Notes under the pieces: model-generated
Seen by the model: the letters and a program-made list of their open reading frames with translations, nothing else
What the model was told of the DNA's origin: nothing
Databases searched by the model: none
NCBI GenBank assembly: GCA_963855995.1
Contig: OY979720.1
Location: 3,350,501-3,414,500, forward strand
DNA: 64,000 nt
DNA from: Muricea muricata
Taxonomy: Eukaryota > Cnidaria > Anthozoa > Malacalcyonacea > Plexauridae
Direction of reading: 5' to 3'
Position numbers and translations under genes: made by a program
Part shown: positions 37,301-51,700 of the stretch, piece by piece
Layout: the number at the start of each line of letters is the position of its first letter
How positions within the stretch are numbered: position 1 is the first letter of the stretch

Positions 37301-40300
37301 ATAGTGAACTACGTTCCTTGAATACACAACATAGCTGGAGCTTGCTGCTAACATGCGTCTTTTATCACATGTAAATTTTCATATTAAACACACTCACAAG
37401 GCACGTCATTCCGCCTGATATTTTAATTAGATGTTTAAATTAACAAGCTTCGTTAATTAACTATGTCAATTTGAACTCCTGTGTATTTACATTCAGAGTT
37501 AATCTGGTAAGATGTACAGAGCATTTCACAGCCGATATTTCCATTAATAATCGAGGATAATTTTTACGAGACTCATTGTGCAAATAATGGCCGGATATAG
37601 TGGTCACGCCTTTCTCTTTTTTCAGGCATTATACACAACGCAATTTAGTTAAGTATATTGTGGCTATTTAGTAATGTTGAGTATAGATACTCGAAACATC
37701 CATACGTTGATTGTTTTATTTGTTTTGTTGGAATGCTCGAGGAAGCTGAACGTGGACAAGAGTTGTCATTCCTTCAGAGCTCTCGTGCATAAATAAACTC
37801 TCGTTTGATATGGGTACACAGAGTAATGTCACATGACCCTTACTTTGTCTCGTTTTAACGAGATTGGCTTGAAATTCAAAAGATTTTACCCACTACATGA
37901 CAGATCCAAATCTTGAGTGGAAATCTACAAATCACATGCCGAAATTCAAGCCGGAAACCATGGCAAGAATCGCACTTAAGCCCTTGCGATGCCCGTGTTG
38001 TTGAAGGTGAACTTTTCTCGACTGTTCGAGGCTTTAACTTTGACATGTGTATAATTTTCACTCGAGAGTCGAGACTCAGACATTTATTCTCTATACATCC
38101 AATTATCAAGTGAAAAAGAGCATAATTGAGAGATCTGCTGTGATCTTAGAATATACATTTTTACGCAATGATGCGAATCAAGGTTAACGTTCTAAATACA
38201 TGGCCTCTTTTTTGCTTTTCTACTTCAATAACGTCGAGTTCATGACAAACAACATAACCTTGAAGTGAAATATACATTTCAATATGCTTTGCCATAGGCA
38301 ATCCATCATCATGGATGTCCACAGATATGGGAGTATGTTTTTATGTTCTATCATTATCCGCAATGATTTTGATAAAAAAACTGCGTGCTTTGTTCATAGC
38401 ATGTACCTGCATGTATTAAATGTTTAGATCGATCTTATCACATTGTATATATTTGCTTAGTCAAGTCTTTCATCTACTTATACAACGTCGATAAGAAAAG
38501 ACGGATTCTTGCGCAATTTTCAATGCCGTCTCATACATAAAACAGAAACATATTATATATATTTATATATATGTGGTATTTCATCAATGTTCAACTATGT
38601 GTAACGGTTTTATGGGTGGTATAGGATGCTAAAATGAGTGTCGTATGAGGATGTCGACTATGTCGAGGCGCCGTAAACTTGCATGGTTAAAACCGCGGAT
38701 CTTGAAATCTCGGAAAATCAACAGTCAAACCGTTGCAACACTGTAATATGTTATCAGTTAGTTCATTTTTGGTATTTTAGCCATATGCTTGCAAACACGC
38801 AGCAAATATAGCCTACAAATCAAATTGATTAACATAATCCGCGTTTGTAATGCGATCCTCTGTCAAAGCAGTACTGCGCCAGCCTGAGCATAACTGCTTT
38901 TGAAATAGATTGGATTTTCCTTGCCCACAATTTTTATGCGTGTTTGCTAGTCAAACCATAACGAAAATCATAAAGTTTTGCTTTGGTTTCCTGCAAAGTA
39001 ATTTACTTACTATACCTATGGCATAGTACCAAACCATGCATTCATGTATGTCTGTGGAAAATACCGTTAATTTGTGGCACAGTTTTCGTTGCAAGCATAG
39101 CGTTCTAGCCCAGGTGCAGCTTCTTTTAAAGTATTAGGATCTCAAGCTATTGCTAAAATAAAAACAAAAACAAACTTACAATCTTCTACTAAAAGCATTG
39201 ATTTTTTATTCTTCGCACTTTTTGGGATATTTTTATACAAGACCCTCCACCTTAAAGTATAGTATATACAGTATATACACCGACATTTAAAATCACTTGA
39301 CAAAGTTTTACAGTTATACCCTAACAATTAAAATAGCAACAATGAGTTTCATCGCAATAAGCATTTACAGCTTATAGCTTGTGTGGCCTATTTACTATAC
39401 ACAGCTCATATTGGGTATTTAAGAGCCAATTTATTCATCTTTACAAGCATATCATGCACGTTGAGTATATATGGTACATTATGTCGATGTAGAAATATAG
39501 GTTTTCATCAGTGAGGGCAGACCAGCTAATGTTATCGTTAAAGTTACACATTCAAGGTGCCTGCATATAAATATATAGGTTGAGGTATTCATTCATTGTT
39601 GACAAGACATGTTCCCCATCTCAATCGCGTATGCTGTGCCAGTTGTCATGTACTTTGCATTGTTAAGTGTACAACAGAACAAGTTGGATAGAAGTAGGTA
39701 CCAGACAATACTTATTACTGAGTTGAAAACAGTTATACATTCTTTAACAATCTATAAATTTGCTAGTAAAGTTACGAGCGAATGTCAAGGTTCTAGGCCA
39801 ATTTAATCCAATCATCTAGTCTATAATAAAGCCACTATATATACTCAATGTATACATAGGGAATTCAACTAAAACTTCAACAAGTTCAAAGTACGTTATA
39901 CTATGCATTTACGTCACAGGCCTACATGAAACCCATGCTGAACTACAAAAACTGGTTTGTGCTCAAGGCTCAGTGCCACACGCGCGCGATCACTGGTGTC
40001 TGTCCCTAGCATGCATGCAACACAGAGTCAGAGTAACATTATGCGTCATATTCCTTAACTACTTACGCGCTAAGTTCCTGATGGCTTGTACAGGTTTCTT
40101 GAGCTTATCGTCAGAAGTGCTGCCATCACTCTTCTCTGTTTCCAATACGACGATCACAACAACCAAGGCGACCAACAGTAGCAGTGAGATGACTGCTAGA
40201 AAGAACTCAAGTTTGGAATATCGGTGCAACTTCACTCTGGTAATGAAAGACTGTCGAGTGACTCCAACAAATTCCTCTGCAGTATTACCATTACAATCTC

Positions 40301-40355
40301 TCAGTATAGTGATAGTACTGGCTGTTTGAGGTTGCATGCATTTCATGCTAGCCAT
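28353..40355 (-). CDS. M13 metallopeptidase-like gene C, probable pseudopeptidase
   Basis: Eighteen exons: 40067-40355, 36072-36268, 35267-35518, 34868-34936, 34345-34470, 34170-34229, 33632-33765, 32619-32826, 32367-32465, 31724-31804, 31468-31568, 31221-31282, 31009-31060, 30510-30577, 29929-30053, 29741-29806, 29489-29584 and 28353-28532. The 754-aa frame is open and phases agree; eight exons have the same length as in gene B. Cytosolic tail, membrane segment ([20 protein letters not shown]), [10 protein letters not shown] signature, then the catalytic-domain fold ending CKVWET. HEISH (590-594) and Asp654 remain. The neprilysin Asn542 position is Thr549 (PTAYYY), the zinc-ligand Glu646 position is Gln650 ([10 protein letters not shown] replaces GENIADNGG), and the His711 loop reads GSYPFPLR with no His and one residue fewer. 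An intact frame with three lost active-site residues suggests a non-enzymatic, e.g. peptide-binding, role. The 3.8-kb intron 1 holds nothing recognised. Confidence 0.92.
32154..32304. mobile_element. Short palindromic MITE
   Basis: Arms GGGAACGAA...AAAATGACGTCA and the inverse TGACGTCATTTT...TTCGTTCCC enclose about 60 bp. Similarity extends roughly ten bases further out on each side. Target duplication not clear. It lies in an intron of gene C. Confidence 0.6.
35690..35960. repeat. Repeat copy rich in GTTACAA / ACAAGTTG words
   Basis: Words such as gttgttgcaacaac, cttgttacaa and acaagtttgttacaagttg recur every 15-30 bases, resembling 18780-19010. It is in an intron of gene C. Confidence 0.55.
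36269..40066. other. Intron 1 of gene C with no recognised element
   Basis: 3.8 kb of AT-rich DNA with a (TA)-rich stretch near 38555-38575. No open frame has a splice context or family resemblance. Intron 1 of the related gene A hosts an extra first exon, but I saw no comparable membrane-anchor exon here. Confidence 0.5.
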
Positions 40356-43300
40356 CTTTAGCCGCGAAACTCGAATCTTTGTGTTTTTCGACGGTGTGCT
40401 GGTATTGCACAAACACGACCAGGGTACTTCTCGCTCACTGATTGATATTTTGCAATGCAAGAAGTTTTTTCAGCTACGATGAAAGATGGATGCAAGTCGG
40501 AGTTGAAAACATCGATTAGCTATCACCCACGGCACAAGAACAAAACGCTTAACCTTCGTTGGCAATTTAATAAATAAGTGGTTTAGTAAAAACATGTCTT
40601 CGCCTGTTCCATTTTGGTATATCCCGTCGGCAAATTTATAGGATTTAGATCTAACTGTCACATTGTGCTCATTAACTTTAAAAAATGCATCGAGTTAACT
40701 TGACAGACGTTTAATAAACGTAGTTTACTTAGAGACAGTCGCGGACGAACAAAGATATTCAGTTTTATGCCATCATAGAATTCCTTCGCTTGTCGGCACG
40801 CCGAAACCATTTGTGCTTTTTATACGCCACGTCCTGGCAATGCGACCTTAATAGCCTTATCTTCCACCCACTTAAAACACATGTATACCTCTAAATATAT
40901 CAAGGCTCACAGCAGTTCAGATAGGTAGGTCAATAGCCCAACCCTCAGCATCTCAATATTCGGACTTGAAAATTAGATGATACACAATGGACAGATGTTA
41001 TCTTCAACCTACAATCCTGGCCAAAACATTGACGACACTTTTGGTCATCTGATCATTTTTTAACTTGTTGTAACTATATTGAGCAAACGTCCCCCGTTTC
41101 CCCACCGATCAATGTTGTCTGCGTGACCTAACCACTTCACTTCACCCTCGACGGGGGGGGGGGGCGGGAAGGAGGGCCATTGGTGAAAAAATGGGAATGG
41201 TTCTGGGGTAGTAAGTCAACAGAGTGCAGTCAATAGTTTTATCCTGGATTGTAGCTCAAACTAGCATTTGTATACTCCATTTGAACCTGGGCGAGATAAG
41301 TATGTTATTCAGGGTTGCATGGATTACTTCCATCGCGGTTATTCATGGATTACACGATCCTCATGCATGTAATTCTCATGAGGAGGAATATACTCGGAGC
41401 CAAGCCAAGTTAACCTATCAACTCTTCCACACACCGTACATGGTTGAAGTGTTGCACATTTTTTATCCTTTACCATTTCGAAACCAAAAACCTGTACGGG
41501 TTAAAAACTGGAAGAATTGTCAAGAATATGCCATTTTTTATTCTAAACTGTGAACATGACTCTGTAAGTTTTAACAGAATATGGATTAACATTGGGGAGC
41601 GAAAATTGGTGATTAATAAACACCAAAACGTGAACAAGCTGAGTCAAAACAAGTGTTGTTCGTTCACCTCATTAATCATAAGAATTCACACTTACATCTA
41701 TAGAATCGATATTTTCTTATCAGTACAGACACTTTGTCGCCCTAAAATGCTATGTTTGAATTTCCCTGTGCTCGTAAATTAGTCTGACGATGCCATGAAG
41801 ATAATGTTTGATGATAACTGCTCTTAATTTTCAGGTGGATAAACATTTAGGTCTTTAATCTGCAGTGACTGATGATTAGTGTAATACTTCCTGGTTAATC
41901 TATATTTAGTCAAGACTTTTAAATCTCAGTGTTACACAGGGAGAATAAAGTAGAAGATGGTGATGGTCCTCGCAGTATCGAGATCAAATGCAGAGGACGC
42001 AGTCTAATTGCTGCCCACTTGAGTTTAGGATCAGAACCCGATTCTTTTTTAGATGTAAAACCAGAAATAATTAGGGATTGTTAGGGCTACACTCTCTGTT
42101 AAAGAGACCTACGATGGTAACTTTTTATTCAACCATTTCCTACATGGTTAGATCTAAGTTTTCTATCTCAGCACAATTTCAGACCCCGAGCTTTTGTGGG
42201 GACTGCCCCCCCCCCGAACACCAGGTACGAGACACCAGTAGAATACCCTGCCCTGGTGGACAGCCCCGTCTATTGCATGACAGTGCCCTAGCAGCCTGAA
42301 TCATTCTAGGAGCACCCCGAAACTCAACCTAAAAGCACTCGCAACGTCAACCAACGAGGCCATGGCTATCTATCCGATGCGCACTTCAACTGTAACACGA
42401 GATAAACTTTATTCATGTCAGAAACGATGAATTTTAATTTCTTAATGCAAGTTCAAAACACCATTAACCTCAAGGACAGCACTTTTTTTAAATGACAACA
42501 TATTTGTAATCTATTCTTTTACAAAAAAAGGCTTTGTTGACACTCAATTTCTTTCCTAGGTATTTTGCCTCGCGGTTATAAAATAATCACACAAATTATG
42601 CAAACAGGATGGCGTATGTTGAATCATTTTAGCCAACAGATTATTGAATACCTTACTTCAAATAATAATGGATATCATTCATTCAGTCGGTTATGTTGTT
42701 GATGTAATTCTCCGAGAATGACCTGTGACTATAGAAAAATGAGCGGCAAGAATTTTATTTTTAAGCTTTAAATCACAAGCCTTGTCAGTGATTTTTCATC
42801 GTAAAGCTTTAAAAGATGTTATTAAACACATGACTTGACATAATATTCGTATGAGTGGGCGAGATCACCCTTTCTCATCCGTCATAAGAGAAACTCGCCT
42901 AAAAAACAGCGGGAACTGAGTTCCATACAGATGTGTAAGAGATAATTAAAGATATTGTACTGCGTTGACGAGTTCTTCACAGTCTTTGACATCTTGTCAA
43001 AGAATACATATTAAATTTATATCATTTACATATATACATGTTTTCTGGAATGATCTATCGCTAAGGGCAGAGTAATATGACGGTGTGGAAATAATGGTAA
43101 TAGTTTGCAACCATCAAATAATGAATATTGTCACATGGCACGTGTGCACACATTAGGAAGATGAGTTGGATGACCTTATAGCATGTTGTGGGTTCCATCT
43201 TTCACTGATGTTGTTATGTCTGGGAACATTCCTTTAGCAACCAAATTAGGCGATCTATTTTTTGTCTTTGTTTGGCTTCAGATTACGCTGATTCGCTGAT

Positions 43301-43524
43301 TAAACCAGTCTTTCAATAAGCCATAAACCAGATGAAAGGCTACTATGCCAAGGACATTGATTGCCTGATTGATTGCATGGTATGTAGAGTTTCGAAACTC
43401 ACATGACCCTATTTCCCAGTACATATAAGCGCCTTTTTTCAATAAGCAAGGCATTTCCAAACAAAATGTTGTTTTCAAAGGCAACACACTTTTAGCTAGA
43501 AAATACTTTACCACACATGATGTT
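40356..43524. other. Intergenic between gene C 5' end and PACRGL 3' end
   Basis: No gene recognised. A G-run lies at about 41152-41163 and a C-run at about 42207-42216. A 109-codon open frame at 41224-41553 has no start context or family features and is treated as chance. The promoter of gene C should lie just above 40355, but its elements could not be fixed. Confidence 0.5.
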
Positions 43525-46564
<3,040 letters not shown>

Positions 46565-48721
46565 TAACGTTTAATAATTTTAAAAATAAACTCCTGCAAA
46601 TTTTATTGCTTGGTTGCTACTAATAACAGTATATTACTGCACAAAATATTTAAAAACAATAAAAAAATAAACAAATTCTCCCTCCAAACATTTTTGGAAC
46701 TTGTCCCAAACTTAAACGAGCCAGCTGACTTTACGATAGCGGATGAGATTCAGTAACCAAGGATTACTTCATGTATTAAAGAATCTTTATTATAGCCACT
46801 TTCCTCGAATATCTATCAGATTTATGTTCCTTTCTAACATGCTGCAGCTTTTGTGAAGAATTATTCCTAATTCTTTTTCAAACAAAATTTTCTGGGTGTT
46901 TTTCAAATATTCATATGTCATATTTATTTATAACCCTGGAGTATTCGATAATTAAACCACCCCCAATATGAAACTACCTGTATCGAGATGTAGCGGTCGA
47001 GGCAGCGGAAGTGAGACTCTGAGTAACAACTGCGCCTTCGCCCCCAACTAAATTCCGCCTATGTTCCGCCCATTGAATTTATGGTACTGCAGGAACCAAA
47101 CGGTACAAAATTTGTCGCACTCGTGTGAACGTAGGGTTAGACCTTTGTCTTTTCCACGCTATCGTACGCTCTGTGCACACGGTGTTGTTCCTGGGCGTTT
47201 TTACAACTACAACAGCTAAACGAAAACGATATCTTGAAACATGCCAAAAAGGCGGAAGATTCTAGAAATATTTCAGAAAGAAAACGATCGAAACCACCTC
47301 CTGTGCACATGGACTTTGATCATGTGCGCACGAGGTCGTTTCCGAGCGTTTTCACATCAGTCACAATCAAAACGATATCAACTATAAAAAAATCTCATTC
47401 CATGAATTGTTTAGTTTTTGTCCACAGAGGAGGTTCATGTTGGTTTTCATTAAATTATGTTAAGAAGTGAAGTGCTTTTTGAATTAATTCAGGATGAAAA
47501 CGCTCGAAATGTTTTACCCTTATTAAGATCCGAGGGTACTATGAACTTCTAGCAAAACGATAATACTGTTTCAAAGTTGCCAAAACTAAACAAAAATAAA
47601 CTAAACAAAAAGACGCTGATTTAAAATAATTGCTGTCGCGATAACAGTACAAAAACCTTTGCTTCCGCTGAAAGTCAGTGGTTGTGCCGCAAGTTTAACT
47701 ACCTGAAGAAAAAACAACTTGAAAATAAGCAAATTATTGCAAAGCTTCAGAAGATGACACAGTTCAGTTTGAAATTTTATCAGAATACATCACGATTCCA
47801 TCATCTTGGGGCAGGTTGCCCGAAGGGCAAATCAGTGGAAAGTGAGTTTTCAACCTGCGCGATAATGTCTGGAAGTACGTGTGGATACCGTTAATCTCAC
47901 AATAACTAAGGACAGTTTCAAGTTATAGACAAAGGATTATTTAATAACATAATGTTACAGTTCCTCATACTGGAACAGGGTAAAGAATTGCCCGTGTGAA
48001 ATAGAAGAGCAGTTCCTCCTACGACGTCAATGCAAACGACAAAGTCACAAAGAGATTCGTGTGTAGTAGTTACGACATTCTTAAGATGTCTTAGAGTCAT
48101 ACAGTACAAGACATATTTATATTCGCCTTGCATTCCTGCAATTTCCTGGCCTACTCTTAATTTTCACAAGCCCACACTGACGATAACTTAAATTGTGGGG
48201 AGATGGTAGTAGTTGTTTCACCAAGTGGTTCCAGTAATATTATTTACTTGAAAATGATTATAAAACAATCACTCAATCACAATACATTTACGTCCCACGA
48301 AATATATTCATGTATTCAGTAAATGCCAAGCCCTTTACGTACTTATAATTACGTGATAAAAGCTTGACCTGGGCATTGACAGCGGTCTATGTGCGCTTTC
48401 ACTTTTCTATTCCAAATTAAGCCAACTAGTCATTTTAACGGTTGCAAGGTTTAACGGTTCTACAGAACTGAGTTAGTAAACCTAGCCAAATGTCCAATTT
48501 TAATCGCCCTTGTATGCAAAAGATGCAAAGCGAAATAGTCCAACCATAACCAATTTATGTATTTATGCATTTAAAAACGGAAAAGCCCACGAAATATTTT
48601 CACACAATTTCTTTTATGATATTTTATAGTCTGACCGGTCGTCAAGTGATCATAAAGTGAAGAGCAACGATAAAATTGCCGGGATTTTGAGGGGCTGTTA
48701 TATATATAGCGTGGTTCAAAA
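46565..48721. promoter_or_regulatory. Divergent intergenic region, PACRGL and mosaic protease
   Basis: The two genes point away from each other across 2.16 kb, so both promoters should lie here. A TATATATA stretch at about 48699-48707 is only about 15-20 bases before the protease ATG, too close for a normal start, so its role is doubtful. The part 47100-47400 carries repeated 'aaaacgat' and 'gtgcacac' words and may be an old transposon derivative. Open frames at 47234 and 47682 look like chance. Confidence 0.4.
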
Positions 48722-51700
48722 ATGAGTACAGGCAACAAAAATTGGATGATTTGTTTGGTATTATACTGTATTGTGTGCGTGTTTGGCAGTGTAAGCACAT
48801 ATAATGAAGGTAGGATTGCTGAATAGTTATTGTTAAAATTGTATACACATGTCTCAATGTTTAATGTCAAAACTGTGTTGCCAATTATGGTATTCCTAGG
48901 GCTATATATTCCCGAGAGTCAATATAAGTAAAATAGTCCATAGGCGATAAAGCCGAGTGTTTTAACATGAATTCAATCAAATAGACATACTCTCCTTATA
49001 TTTGATAACACATCAATCACAACATTTTGAATATATTCCTACAAGAAATACCAATTTTTCTACTGTGGCTGTGTTGATGTAGAAGACAGCCAATTCTGTG
49101 GCAAAATCAATTCAAATATCAAATCCTCTATTTGCAGAAACTGATCGGTCGTGTTGTGTTCATACAAACGCTGACAAGGCACAATTTTATAATAACGAAC
49201 GAGTATTGTACGAGGCATAGAGATAGCGTTTTAAGTTGTATGTCTTCTTCTCTGAATGTCGTTCAAACATATCAACCGTTACTGGTGTTCGCTTGATGTT
49301 CACTGCGCATGCAGTGTTTCTTCCCACCTTATGACAAATTAGGAAGATCATCTTGTAACAAATTCACTAAGCGTAGCATCTTGCTAGGAACTACTCTGTT
49401 AGTCCCAAACTTGTTACTGTCAAGATGACGGTCACTTTAAACAGCCCCACTCGTAACAACAGCTGAGAACAAAATGAAGAAGCACAATCTAAAAAATCGG
49501 TTGCTTAAATGATTCGATAACATTACTCAGAAGAATTTGATAATGGCATATCGCAGGCTCATTCTTGCCATACCAAAATTGAAACTGACTATTAAATGAT
49601 TTGTCATACAGTGTGTTTGACGTTTTCTACCGCTGTACTTGTAAATTTAAACGCGTAGATTTTTATGTACTTTCCTTTCTTACACGTTCATGAAATCTGT
49701 TATTTGTTTCACTCCTAGAGTGTCTGTATGGTTTTTACTGTGACGGAATGTACGACCCTCTTTTGAAAGCAAGCTGTGTAAGGAATCTGTGTAAATGTTC
49801 TGGAAATTTCGTCCAAACAAATTGTTTGCGTGAGTACATAAGAATTGCAATGTATGTTAATTGTTGAACACTATAACGAAGTCTGAAACATTCTTTATTC
49901 CAAAAAATTGGCATTTTAAAAGCATTTGCTCACTACCTATGGTTGGCCCTATGCTGAGAATGGATCCAGCATTGGATATGGTAATATGACTAAAGAATAC
50001 TTTAGCATCATTATACTGTTGTATATATCGCCATACAATACCACATTGTATTACACAATTCACTTCTTTTCAACCATAATGACATTACAATATGCTCCAG
50101 GAAACGGCTGGTCTAATAGAAAAACTTTTATCTTGTATCACTGTAGCTCATGTATCTCAATGTGTCATTCAACATGGTCTAACAGCACAGGCGCATCCAG
50201 CACATGTTTGTACAGAAATATCCTCCACAATCATCTGCAGTCAAGACTTCGAAACTTATCATTGCAATAGTGATACGAATCAAAATTTCGAAGTTCACGT
50301 ATTGGCCTCGCACCAGGCCATTTCTTGCTGTAGCGACTTTCCAGAGAGCTCGAAGATTGAGGTATTTAATGAGGGACAGCGTGGAAGAAAAATAGTACTT
50401 GTCCTGGCATCTACACGACCGGTGAACTGGTTCTTGGATATGGAATATGGAACAGAGATAGACACAGTTGTATTGGTAAGGAACGGGAATAGACAGGGGT
50501 GCCACCTCCTCCTATACATTCACTAAATTCGTCGGTGAAACGAGTCTACGTCGAAAAATAGTTTTTTTTGTAAATTTGTCAAGTATTCTCATACCTCTAA
50601 CATGTAACATTTGAAAAAGACTTCTATGATAGACCATACCCATAATGACGTCATTTAGTAGTTAAGCATGTAAGACTATTTAAATATGCCAATATAATTG
50701 AATGTTTTAAGTAACAAAAAGATTATTTGTGAAATAAATATGTTAAATTATTTGTTTCATTTAATGTCCTGGACAAATAAGGACCTAAAAAAATTAACAA
50801 TATTGCCATATTTAAATAGCTTTACTCGCTTAACTACTAAATGACGTCATTATGGGTAAGGTCTATTGCAATGTACTATTATTACTTAATGCATGTCAAC
50901 GAGTAATTCTTATCATTTTAGGTACACAAATCAACATCTTTAGCCACGGTCGCTTGGTCGAAGGGAAACGTCAAAGAAATCGTAAAAGTTTCAAACGTCT
51001 CTGAGAAGCAAAGTTGTTTGTACGGTAAAGGACGTGACACGATAGATCTTCTTCGATACGTTGACATGAAATATGGTCCGATCACGTCCTTTACTGGCCG
51101 ATTTCAAGTGCAACAATGGCGTCTGAGTATTGGCGTGCCGTTTAAATCCGGTAAGCTGGCCAGCTAAGTTCATCCACAACAATTCCTTGACATTATTCAT
51201 TATTTTAAATAATAAGATAATAATAATAATTATTTGCCTGTATTTGCAGATATTTCTTTGGCTGGCACGCCATCGCGGCACGCGGTACGCGAAACAGCAA
51301 CGAGACGTCCTATAAGTACAATTGGTTCTTCTAAGCATAATCAACCCACTAGTACCCCACCACTGTATCCAAATACCCCAAGATATACCACTGAATACTT
51401 GCCAAATACCTCAAGATACCCCACTGAATACCAGTCAAATAACCCAAAATATACGACTGAATACTCGTCAAATACCCCAAAATATACCACTGAATCCTCG
51501 TCTCGTTTACTAAATCTACAATCCAGAGATCTCTCAAAATTCTCATCTTCCTCTTTTTGGGCGGAGTCCTCTGCATCGCATCAAACCCCGACATCTTCTA
51601 GTGTCAGCACATATCGAGAAGCATCCAGCGTAAACACTGAAGCTCCACAGGTCTTACCAAGTTCTCTAGTTTTCTTCCATGCCTTCGGCACTCTGGAGTT

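Noticed and set aside
41224-41782. Overlapping open frames of 109 and 112 codons
   Set aside because: No recognisable motif, no splice partners, AT-rich intergenic setting.
43278-43514. 78-codon minus-strand frame just past PACRGL
   Set aside because: First considered as the PACRGL end, but the true last exon is 43525-43581 (LTIIKSKVPTYQSI), which continues the phase and family motif.
47234-47894. Two open frames upstream of the mosaic protease
   Set aside because: Low-complexity basic composition, no splice or start context; probably old repeat sequence.
49926-50270. 114-codon plus-strand frame before exon 3 of the protease
   Set aside because: Overlaps the real frame in another phase, is AT-rich upstream and breaks at a stop; the phase-1 chain uses 50120-50475.
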